Shown here in pieces: positions 43,517 through 54,800 of a stretch of DNA of 64,000 nt; within the stretch, counting starts at the first letter, position 1, and each line of letters opens with the position of its first letter. This stretch comes from Neoechinorhynchus agilis (Eukaryota > Acanthocephala). The position numbers and the translations under genes are program-made. The notes under the pieces are model-generated. The model saw nothing but the letters and a program-made list of their open reading frames with translations, was not told the origin of the DNA and did not search any database. The stretch spans positions 3,038,001 to 3,102,000 of the forward strand of contig CM121343.1 in NCBI GenBank assembly GCA_051530055.1, read 5' to 3'.

Positions 43517-44093
43517 TCACACTGAAGTGAAAATAAAACCCATAGTAAACAAATCCTGAGCAAGAGAAAAGCTAATAGAATACAATCTTGTCTGTTTATC
43601 TAACAGTCGATTGTATAGAAGTGCTTTGTCGGTATTTGCTGAATAGCATCCAAATTGTCTGTGGTATTTAAAAAATACTCCAAGTCGCAGCTCAGCTTGT
43701 GCAAATTGGCACGCTAAGGCTGTTTTCATTGCTGCATGCCGAGTTCTAGTTATACGTTTCGAATAGAGTGCCAAACGTGGCAATTTGATATGAAATTCAT
43801 TAGTGTTTTGACAAAAAAAGAAGGTATTTACCCGGTTCAAAGTGGAACGTATTTTTACACGATTATAGTCCATAAGTGGATGTTCAACTCGAGATCTTAT
43901 TCGTTATCTCTCTTTCACAAATTGAGTTACTTGTGAAAAGCATCAGTAGACGATTATGCAAGCTAGTTCGAAGAAATGTGGAACATTGTCCGCCTCGGCG
44001 ACACAGAGTGGGTATCGTATTTCGAGCAAGCGTATTGAAAGCCGTCTGCGAGCATTTACAGCTCTCGTTTGTCACTTTGTGTGCGAATCGCAA
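43517..44093 (-). CDS. Possible small gene, unrecognised
   Basis: Two minus-strand frames look protein-like: one near 44093-43890 (CSQTAFNTLARNTIPTLCRR) and one near 43873-43517 with LPRLALYSKRITRTRHAAMK then TALACQFAQAELRLGVFFKY. A donor-like GGTAAATACC at about 43833 and pyrimidine-rich tract between suggest splicing. No domain is recognised, and the frame joins are not established. Confidence 0.25.
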
Positions 44094-44879
44094 CCGCCAC
44101 TTTTGAGTGACTCCACTTAGATTCGATTTCCTTTGAATAGTCCTAACAGTATTTGGGTTTCCATGCGTGTATTCTTACAAGCAATGAAAACTCGTTGAAG
44201 CGAGATAATGGAGACGAATGTTTGTATAAACTAAAAGTAACAATTGTTCTTCATTGTCGCACTTTCATTGGTGAGAGCAAATGAAAAGCAATTGGATAGC
44301 TTGATAGTATTTTTAGAAACCTGTGGAGAATGAATTTATTAACCGTCTTGTTTTTTACATAATCGTGCATCAATCGAGCAAGACTTACATAAAACGATAA
44401 CTTAGAAACTCCCAACAATCGCTGCTAAATGCATTCGCTTAAGTATCCTTTTACCGATTACTATTTTTCCACAAATTGCTTCAATTTGCGACCTTTGAAA
44501 CAAGTTTTGGTATTGATCGATAGATCGAACTCTTATTAGAATGGCTTCAACGTCTTTCATATTGAGAATGTACGAATGCTCGAATATTCATGTTTACTCC
44601 ATCGGTGACGATATTCGGAATGTTGGTTGATCCTAAATTTAGCTTCATTAAAAAATTGCAATTTTACTCCTTGTTGCCTTTCGATGATAATTTCAATACC
44701 ACATTCCTTTGGTTCCTTAATAAAAACTTCTCATTCGACCTTCATTATAATATACAGAGATGTTTTTCTCAGTCCCGAAATAGCCGCAATCGGGAATTTC
44801 GCCTTTACAAGGTTTGTGAGGAAATCTCAAAATCGAACAAGTCCCCTGTACGAATTTCAACCATTCCGTCATTTTAAAG
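44094..44879. other. Gene-free spacer
   Basis: AT-rich sequence; the overlapping plus-strand frames at 44590-44914 run into the satellite and have no recognisable content. Confidence 0.4.
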
Positions 44880-45640
44880 ATGTTCATCATTTACTTTTTT
44901 ATAGCGAATTCTAATAATTGATTTATTTGATAATTTTCGGCCTTCGCGTAGGCCTCCTTCAGTCTATCTAAAATGGAAGCACTCAATTTCCTTTATCCGG
45001 TGGTATCCGCAGATTGAGCGTTCAACATTTTAACTTTTTTATAGCGAATTCTAATAATTGATTGATTTGATAATCTTCGGCCTTCTTCAGTCTATCTAAA
45101 ATGAAAGCACTCAATTTCGTTTATCCGGTGGTATCCGCCGATTGAGCGTTCAACATTTTAACTTTTTTATAGCGAATTCTAATAATTGATTGATTTGATA
45201 ATCTTCGGCCTTCTTCAGTCTAACTAAAATGAAAGCACTCAATTTCGTTTATCCGGTGGTATCCGCCGATTGAGCGTTCATCATTTTAACTTTTTTTATA
45301 GCGAATTATCAAATAATTGATTAATTTTTGATAATTTTCGGCCTTCGCGTAGGCCTTCTTCAGTCTATCTAAAATGGAAGCACTCAATTTCGTTTATCCG
45401 GTGTTATCCGCAGATTGAGCGTTCATCATTTTAACTTTTTTATAGCGAATTCTAATAATTGATTGATTTGATAATCTTCGGCCTTCTTCAGTCTATCTAA
45501 AATGGAAGCACTCAATTTCGTTTATCCGGTGGTATCTGCCCATTGAGCGTTCATCATTTTAACTTTTTATAGCGAATTCTAATAATTGATTGATTTGATA
45601 ATTTTAGGCCTTCGCGTAGGCCTTCTTCAGTCTATTTTTT
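44880..45640 (+). repeat. 127-bp satellite, small array (~6 units)
   Basis: Units carry acttttttatagcgaattct, aataattgattgatttgata, ccttcttcagtctatctaaa and tttatccggtggtatccgc. Same unit and orientation as the big array at 58.0 kb. Some units bear the palindromic ggccttcgcgtaggcc in place of the shorter cggcc. It begins aaagatgttcatcattt, as does the larger array. Confidence 0.95.
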
Positions 45641-48600
45641 GCAAGTATTCTATTTCGATGTTGGCAACATCGTCACTGATTCGGTTTTAGTTCAGACTGC
45701 TACAATCACCTTTGTTCTTTGCAATGCGGAGCGTTCAAAAGCTCTGAAACGTGCAATATGTACTCGTTTTTCTAATTTAGCAGTTCATGTGTTGTTGGAA
45801 TCCGAGGAGTATAAATCAATCATCTTCGTCCTTAACTAGCACAATAAAATATTTCCTTTTACTAATAAATATCTTTGAAATGACAGATTGATTGCATTTT
45901 AGCCGTACAAAAAACTGCTTTTATAAGTATATTTATTCGAGGCGATGTAAAATTCTAACATTAATTTTGATAATCAACATTTGTAGTTTTCTGTTAACTC
46001 AAAAACGACCTATATATTCACAGTTGAACGATTTACATTAGGTTTTAATAAATTACAATTATGGCTATGTGATGATGTCTAATTTAGACTATATAGGAGA
46101 TCAAACATTGTTTTATTAGCTTATGTTGGTATCCTAAATGTCCGTTCAGATGTATGATGGAGAAAATATTCTACAACATAGACAAGTCAGGCGGAAGTTA
46201 TCCAGTTTCCTTTTTGTTGATGATGGCAAAATGTTTGGGATGCCTTCACCTTTGGTAACTGCAAAAGATTAATCTGCATTCAAGATGGGCATTAAGAACT
46301 ACTTTAAATTTTTACCTGGCCTCAAATTTGAGTCCTCCAAGCAAGCTTGATTGAGTTTGGTATTAAAAGTAGTTTTGATATCCATAAGGCATCTTATGTC
46401 ACTGTTGTTTCAAAGATGTTTCAGTGTATTAGTTTGAAGTTGATTAAAAATTAACTTACCGATCTACTAGAGTTCCATCGAATCTAGTTACAGTTTCCGC
46501 CGTTTGGACCTTGGCATTAGTGGTACATGCATGTCTTATAACAAGTGTACCGAGTACAGTGCTCTGATTCTCATCATCTTAAAGCAAATAAAGCTCAAAA
46601 ATAATGAACCTTTAAGTATCAAAGTGAACTTACTGTTATTCACATGAGGAAAGGTCTTGTGTAAATATCGCATTTTTCTCAGTTCCGAAATTATTAATTC
46701 GAGACAAGTTAAAAAACAGTGTGATGTTGACATACTACGATTGCCCTTGTTTGCAATGTCTCTACAGATTAATAAAAGATCATTGAGTGTATACGGATCT
46801 TTTCATAGACCTTACCCGCTTATACAAAAAGACAATTCACTCTCGACTTTGGATGCACAGTCCCTTATACTTGTCCTTAATCTCATTATTTCCTCCCGTA
46901 TGACAGAACTATCTGAATGAGATGATCCAACAAACGTTATAAAATCCCGTAAGAGTGAGAATTGTGAGTTAAGAGCTTTGACGTTCTAAAAATCCAAATA
47001 AATGCTCAAGAAAAAACAAATAAACAATTACCACTATCTTTTTCGGATTTTTTGAAAAGTCATCGCCCGTGACCAGACGGCCAGTGCGTCCAGCTCCATC
47101 GCACTTGGTTCTCATCGCAGTGAAGCTGTCTTTTTAATCTGAAATATCACTCACTTCAAACAAGACTTTATTTTCTAGATTGACAGAATGAACTTTGATC
47201 AGTAAATTAAATATTTTTCCGCTAATACGATGAGCATTTTGCAATTTTCGACAAAATCGAACGCTGAAATAATTGCAAAATACTCATTGCGTCCTTGGGT
47301 TGGCGGACTGTGGAGGCATGCAGCACAGTAAAGTACGTCTATGTTTTTAGAGAAGCCGAGTTTCAATTCCCTACTCTGCACATTTTTGAAAGACTCAAAT
47401 TTTTGCTGAAATCGATCGAAGAATAACTTGATACGCATGCACCCCCGTCGGTGACGTGGAGAGAGAACTGCAGCCATGGTGCCACATTTTCACACCGTAT
47501 ACTAACAGTTAAGTATCCTTTGACTTAAAAAGAAAGTCTGTCGCTGTTGTTATCAAAATCGAAATGAAACAGGATTCCAATGATGGTCCAGACAACTAAA
47601 AAAGTCACACTCACGTGTCTTTGCCAATAAAATTCGGTCTATACAAACGCTACTAGATATCTCAAAAATACATAAATCGACAAAAAATGGACCCTTTTGC
47701 TGTTAAATTCTAAATATTAGACAACTTAGTAACATCGGAAGCCATTGACAATTTCAATTGAAACATTAGCGATTAGTAATAAAGATAAAAAACTTCTGTA
47801 ACTAGCAGGCAGCCTCAGAAACATCATTAATAACGCAAAACTATGCTCCACAACATTTCGGGAAGCTATAAATCATGCTTTAATTTTTAGTCTTAAAGGC
47901 AGCATTAATAATTTTATGCAATTAAAACGTTCTTTTCGGTTTCTTTACATGTAAACCGCAATGATTGATTTCTTTAACATATTTAAATATAGTTCAAGTA
48001 GCTTAGTCCAGGAAATTCTTATGAATACAGTTATTCGCGATGTGTTCAAAGTCGAAAGTGCGGAATAATAATGGTAAAATGAAGAGATAAAAGTAACTAA
48101 ATAAAAGTGGAAAGGGTAATTATTAATGATTAGGAACAAATGGACAAAAAACAAGGAAGGGGCAGAAATTGTGTATTGAAGAACTTATAAAGAAGTGAAT
48201 TTTGATTTTCAAGAGATGAAAACACTTTGAGGTTCACGTCCGACTCAACGCATATCGTTGGTCAGTTTAGTCAAAGAAAACGAGGTATCTTAAAACTGTG
48301 CTTAAAACGCGGATCACAGCAAATCCTCAAGCACTAAGGCTGGTGGAATAAAATACAGAATAAGAAAAAATTAAAGAGCTAAATGGTATTTCGTCACTCA
48401 TAGGGGACATATTTTATTCTTTTCTTTGTCAGAGATAAAATCAACAATCAAAGATTACATTAATCAATCTCTGTCACCTTTCACAGAGTTATTTTTAGCA
48501 TCATGATTCAATTTGTTTAGACAAGATAAATGCAGTAAAGTAATATACGGCATCTATACGATTCATGGACACTCAAAGTTGGCAATCACTTTACATCACC

Positions 48601-48877
48601 ATTCTATGGTCTAAAATCAAAGTTATAATTTTTTATGGACAAATATAACCGAACGATTTCGATTCGCGTTGATTATGGTTGGATTTTTTATGATCGCCAA
48701 TTTACCAGTTATTTAACTGTGGACTTTCGTCCGAGTAAATGTCAAAAGATTAGGACTTTTAAAAGATCAAAAACTTTGTGCGAAAATGGTAAAATGCACT
48801 CCGTTAACTTTGGCTAACGTTCATACTTCATTGATTATATTTGTTTGAGGAAACGAAGTCAGATACCTCTTTCGCAA
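45641..48877. other. Long intergenic region
   Basis: About 3.2 kb between the small satellite array and the huntingtin 3' end. The short frames at 45639-45839, 46657-46920 and 47199-47477 show no domain, and I do not call them. I see no RNA gene or clear transposon here. Confidence 0.45.
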
Positions 48878-51800
48878 TTACGACTCAAAAACTTCGAGCT
48901 CAATTACACTTTGAAGAGCAATATTATCCGTGAATTCCTTTAACCAATTGATCATTTTATCTTTCTCTTTACATTGCCGAATCAATGTGCTAACGGCTTG
49001 ACTTAAAACAGCTTTAACGATGACGGAGGATGAAGAACTATTTTCAGTTAGTAATAGTGGAAAGCTTGACCGAATTTCAGGATCTGCGCATGAGATCGAC
49101 AACAACACGGCTAAATGATTGTCGCTCAGCTTTAATTGAGTTGGTTGGATAAACTCGAGACAACCAAAAAGCCATTGACCGCCATCACGACAGGTGTGTG
49201 ATAATTCGACGAGTAGAAAAGCGGATCGAACTGAGTTTATTCCTTGCTTTAGAAGCTCATTGATATATTTTCCAATTCGTTCCGGAATCGTCAGTTTCTG
49301 ACTTATGAGACGAAACTCAAGCATTATTTGCGCCATTTCACAGTGATGCGCTTGCTTAAATTCATTCAATAGCATTGCTATCGATTCAATGCATCCATCC
49401 CGAGAATCATCACATAGGAGATGAGGCTTTAGAAGATATTTGTTTTCAAAGACGATTGGTGATAGCATGCTGTGACTTAGATCAGAACTCCTGAATCACA
49501 AAAGGTTGGTTCAATTTCAGTTTACTTTGTGCATATCTCGAGTCATTTCTTAATTTGTATAAATAGAAAAAACTTCCTCAAATTGTGACTTAAAGGTGTG
49601 GATGAAATACACAAAATTTAAGCATTAGATCTATAAAATTGGCAAACATTGGCCTATTTCGATAAAAGTTTCCATTTGTGTAGCTTAAAGAAAAGCCAAA
49701 GTAGTTAAAGATATATTACATGGTCAACCAGTTATGCCATTCTATATCCCTACCATAAGGTTCAAGGACATCTGATGTGGATCAACTTCATCTACGACAA
49801 GATCTGCAACATCGACCCGATAATGTACTTTACAAATTTCTTGGAGAAAAAGAATCCTTTTTTCATCAACATCCATTAAAAGTTCAATCAGAGTTTGCAA
49901 GCAAGAACGTAAATCGTAGTCCGATTCAACTGTGGAAGTTTTTGAAAGTGAACTTAGAAATACGTCTCCAGGTCTTGGCCAAAGAGAAGCATAACTGATA
50001 GCGGTAACCATTGATCGAATAATTAGAACTTTATTGTCCGATCGTACAAAATGCATTTCATCACTGTAAAGTCTTAGTAATTCACACCAAAGAAGTTCAA
50101 ATTGATGTCGATCAATCCATCCAAACCGTTGTATGCGTTCAATGGTTGGAAGAGCGGCATTGGGAGTTAAAACTGGTAGATGGCGAATAAGCTCACATAG
50201 AGGTTGCGAAATCGATTCGAACGAGTGCACATTATCGATCTTCAGCTTAATGATTTTTCGCAAAATGTCAACACAATCATTAGGCAATTCAAATTTACGC
50301 AATGAAAGACGTTCTATGAGGCAATGTCTCATCCCCGCAAAGTAAAGAATATGGGAAATACGAGTGAAAGGTCTTAACTGGGAAAAAGAGATTATAAAAA
50401 TTGTAAATGTCAATATCTCCTCGATTTCAGTTAGCGATTTTACGGTTCGCTGCATTTTTGTAGAAAACTTATTCGAATGTGAAAATAGATCTTAAAAGTG
50501 TGTAACTATAGAATTTTTAGATTGTTTTGAATTACGAGGGCTGAGAGGTCACCAATTATCGGTCGCATATCTTCTATCAATTTACCAATTAACACGAGCA
50601 GCGATTTCGAGTGAGCATTAAACCTATTGTCAAAAATTGCGAACTTATCGTCACCATCAAATTCATTTTTCACATTGTCCACCATCATGAGAGTATTATT
50701 CATCGGTGGTGTACATCTTCGTGATCTGGATGACAATGAAGTTTGAATAAAACAAAAAGGCTGGATCCACAATTCCGAAGGATGCTCATTGATCAAATAA
50801 GTAGCCAATTTTGACAACCAGGAAGCTGAAAGATTGGCCATTTCACCTGATGATGTTACATTCTCCATTATTTTGCTTTCTTTTTTATCGATTTGAGCAA
50901 TGTCGTGGAACGTTGCATCAGATACCGATAGCACTGGGATAAGCTTTGAGAATAAATTCAAATCATCTTTGAAGTAATGCTTATAAAGAAGTACTGCAGA
51001 AGTTAATAATATATCTGTTAGGTCGCTGTGGTTCGTAGTTTGACGATTATCAACAATGAGCTGCAACATCATTCTTAATTTGTCTTGGTGAGTATCGCGA
51101 TCACGAACATTGAACATCAAAACGCATAGAACAATAAGACCATGGTTGATTCCAATTTCATTGATCTATTTCAGTTTTAATTTTTGTTTAAAAATTCACT
51201 TACTTTATCGCGCAACTGGTCTAGCGTTGATATTAATGCTTGTTGAATATCCACGAGATCCGAAATGGCTCTTAGAGCACCTGCAGCGCTGACAAAGAGC
51301 TTCAACGACGGCTTATATAGCTAAATTTTCTTAAAATAACGTTGGAATTTGTAAAGTGAATACATACACAAGAAGTCAAACAACGGTTAATGGCAACAAT
51401 TGATCGCTTTAATGTTTCCGGTGTAAATAAATAACTTACATTGTCCAATAAGAGATTCATGGTATAAAGAGCCTTCAATTAAATGGTATAAAAGTAGTAA
51501 GCAAAAGAAACTCACATGAGCAGTGGATATTTGATCACACAAACAATCAATATGAGTAGCTCTCGATAAGAATAGAGAGCCAGGATTTATAGTTCGATTA
51601 AAAGGAGTACTCTATCGGTAAGCTGCGGTAATTTTTCTACCAAAAATCCCATACTAATGATTACTTTTTATCACATAACAACAAAAATGTCAAAGAACCT
51701 CGTGAATATCATAACAGAGATTTCGACTAAACCCAAAATGAGAACGCAATATCGAATCCAAATTTCAAATCAACGCTGACAATTTTGATTTTTTTAATTT

Positions 51801-54800
51801 ACAACTAGTGAGTGACTGTGATTTGCGGCAAGGGTGCAGTTGAAATATAAAAAATTGATTGATTAATATTGCCGCCTAAAAGTAGGGCAGTAGAACAGTC
51901 GTGGTCGACCAATAGCATATTAGTGAAAACTCCGATTTAAGAAGGCCGAAAATTAATTCGTCGAGAGTAACTCATTTACTAGGACCGGAAAGCATACGTT
52001 TGCTTCCTGGCATGGCCATTTGATAACAGCTTTTGCAACGAAGGACAAGACATCCTCATCTTCGTTTCGTTCATCAATACCATGTTGTTTGATTAATTGA
52101 CAATATTTACGAAGAACCCTTTCTGCTTGCATCCAAGGAAGATAAAAGCTATTGAACCTTTTTGATTCCAAATTAGCTTGCACAAAGATGAATTTCAGGG
52201 CATCGATAACCATTCGCTCTCTTGGATCCACGCTGGACAACCGCTCTAACAAGGTTGTTTGAAAGCCCTTTAAATTAAAATAGAATAATATAAATCGAAT
52301 GAAGCGTCTGTGATTTTCCCAGCACCAAATCCGGACATCCCGTAGATCCTACAAGTGGTATTTATTGCATTCTGTCTAATTATAGGTGGCATTTCAAGTC
52401 TAGGGGAAATCTCTTTATTAACAAACGATCTTGCTTGCAGGGAAAGAGTAATAGAACTCCTGTCAAACGGTAACGTACGGTGTGTTCAGAAGCTTTAAGT
52501 GTACATTTAAGGTGACTACGCCCGAAACAATAACTGAATTCTGATGATTCTTAATTTTTCACTTACGCTTTTCCGCTCGAGTTTCTCAGAATTTATTCCG
52601 AAAGCGATCATGTCGGTTACGAGATGCATCACAGCTTGACCAAACCGCCTATTAGAAGACCGAGTCGCAAAATTTGCCAAAATCCTGTTCATGATTGATT
52701 CAAAATGTGAAAGTTTACTTCGGATATAATTTCGAGATGTTCCTGTTGGTTGATATTTAAGAACAAGTGGGAACGGATCCAATATTTTTGTTCTAATGCA
52801 ATGAATAAAAATTAAGTGAACATTTTTGATAAACGAAACAAACTTTAAATGTTCCGTGATATCAGTAATTGTGTTGTTGAACGTTTGTGAAGATCGCAAA
52901 ATATTGGAGGCTTCAATTGAATCTGAGCCGTGTGTAAACAACTGGCACAAACACTAAATGATCAAAACACAGCAATAATAGAAATATTAAAACTTTTAGA
53001 TTTATACGTTGCGAACGAAGTTTGTGACTGATATAGGGCAAAATGGAAATAGGAGAAATAAAAATGTGAGTATATCGTTTAACTGCTCTTCATAGTGCGG
53101 CCATGGTATCAACCGCATGCTCGACGCGAGACAAGCGATTACACTTGAAATGAATTTTTCAAAGTGATTCTGTTCACTGTAGGCTTCAAGTGACTCCAAT
53201 GATGTTTGACACATTGCATATATTGAACGAATAGATCCGCATAGGCGCTCATATGATTCGAGTTTAGTATTTTTGTCCACTGATATTTTTGAAGCGATAG
53301 ATTCAACCCAAAACAATGAATCTGTCCAATCTTCAACTGGATCGGATAAACTATGCTTCGCAGTTACTAGCGTTTTCAATATTCTAAACACGAGACTGGC
53401 AATCATGAAAGTTGTTAACAGTTCACACACACCTCAGGCAATGTTCGAAAATATAGAACGCATTTTTTTCCATATTATCATTGGGCTGTAGTTGCGAAGA
53501 TACTTTACCGATGAGATCCAAGAGACGAATTTGAACATCAACATTGAAGAAAACATCAGCCATGTGAATGAATGAAGGGTAAATTGTCATAATCTCAATT
53601 AAAATCGACTTTGTCCAAGCGGATTTGTATTCATGAGGAGGATATAAATCAGTGAGAGTATTAAGAATAGATATTGACGAAATTGCCTTTCTTAAATAAG
53701 TAAAAATGTGTATAGTCAAACATTTAAAGACTCACGTGATGAACTTTGTCGACTTCAAATGAATCAAACTCAAAAGTCCACTGAATAGTACGATTAATCA
53801 TCTGCTTTAGGCATCTACATTTACTCCAATCACAAAAATTATGGTATTTGGCGCATGAAAGTTCGGACAAACAAGTGTTGCAAGCATCTTCGAATTTAAA
53901 TCCTCGATAGGCTTGTTTACTAATCGATCTAACAGTTTGTAACAGTAAAAAGGAAAGAAATCAATCAATTTGGCATATACTTGCTAATAGATAAAACTGC
54001 CATATCATGAATCCTTTGGTCGTCACAGCATGCCATGTTTAGCAGTCTAAGGATAATATTGTTTTGAAGAAAGATGAAATATCCATTCGAATTTCTTAAA
54101 AGCAACGCCAACATTCGAAAATCCAAATCGGACCAAAAATCAATCAATGCGCACTAATAGTCTTCAATAAGTGATGCAAAACAATTGTTATTGTGTTACT
54201 TTAACTGTCCAGTGATTTGGGTGCATGGATAAAGATGTTTTTACGATCTCAATAAAGGCTTCAAAGCTGCCTTTCGTAAGGAGAAAACCTGTAAGACTTT
54301 TAAGAGTTTGAATTGAGTAACGAGCAATAGCCGGATTAGTATTGTGTAAACATTCTTCCACAAAATTAAGTTCCTCACGCAAATGATTTGTATCGTTCAT
54401 GATGATTGTTCGTGACAGGTCAATTCTACCCAATATATCATCTCCAGTTTGATATTCAGCGAAATCGCGTGACTTTGTGCCTTCAATGATTTGTCTTTTA
54501 ATAACCTTCTAGCAAGGACTCGGCCAACCTTTTGCAAACATGCCAATGAGTGGTAAAGCAAGGCGACGATAAACATCGTTTCTAACAATATTAGAAAGGA
54601 TACCCGCAGTACTTGTATTATCAAATTGAACGCCAAAATTGTATAATCTCCCTATTAACTCCAAAATGGTGCAAATCGATGATTTTGACTGATCTAGAAT
54701 ATTCTCCAGGACCTTCCAACAGGTAGCGCTAACCTATGATAATATCAGAAAATTTATAGTAGTAAAAGAACTTTTATAATGATGCCCAACGATTTTAGTT

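Noticed and set aside
51940-51960. gaaggccgaaaattaattcg resembles the satellite's inverted end
   Set aside because: The match is about 15 bases and falls at a huntingtin exon border; too short to call an insertion.
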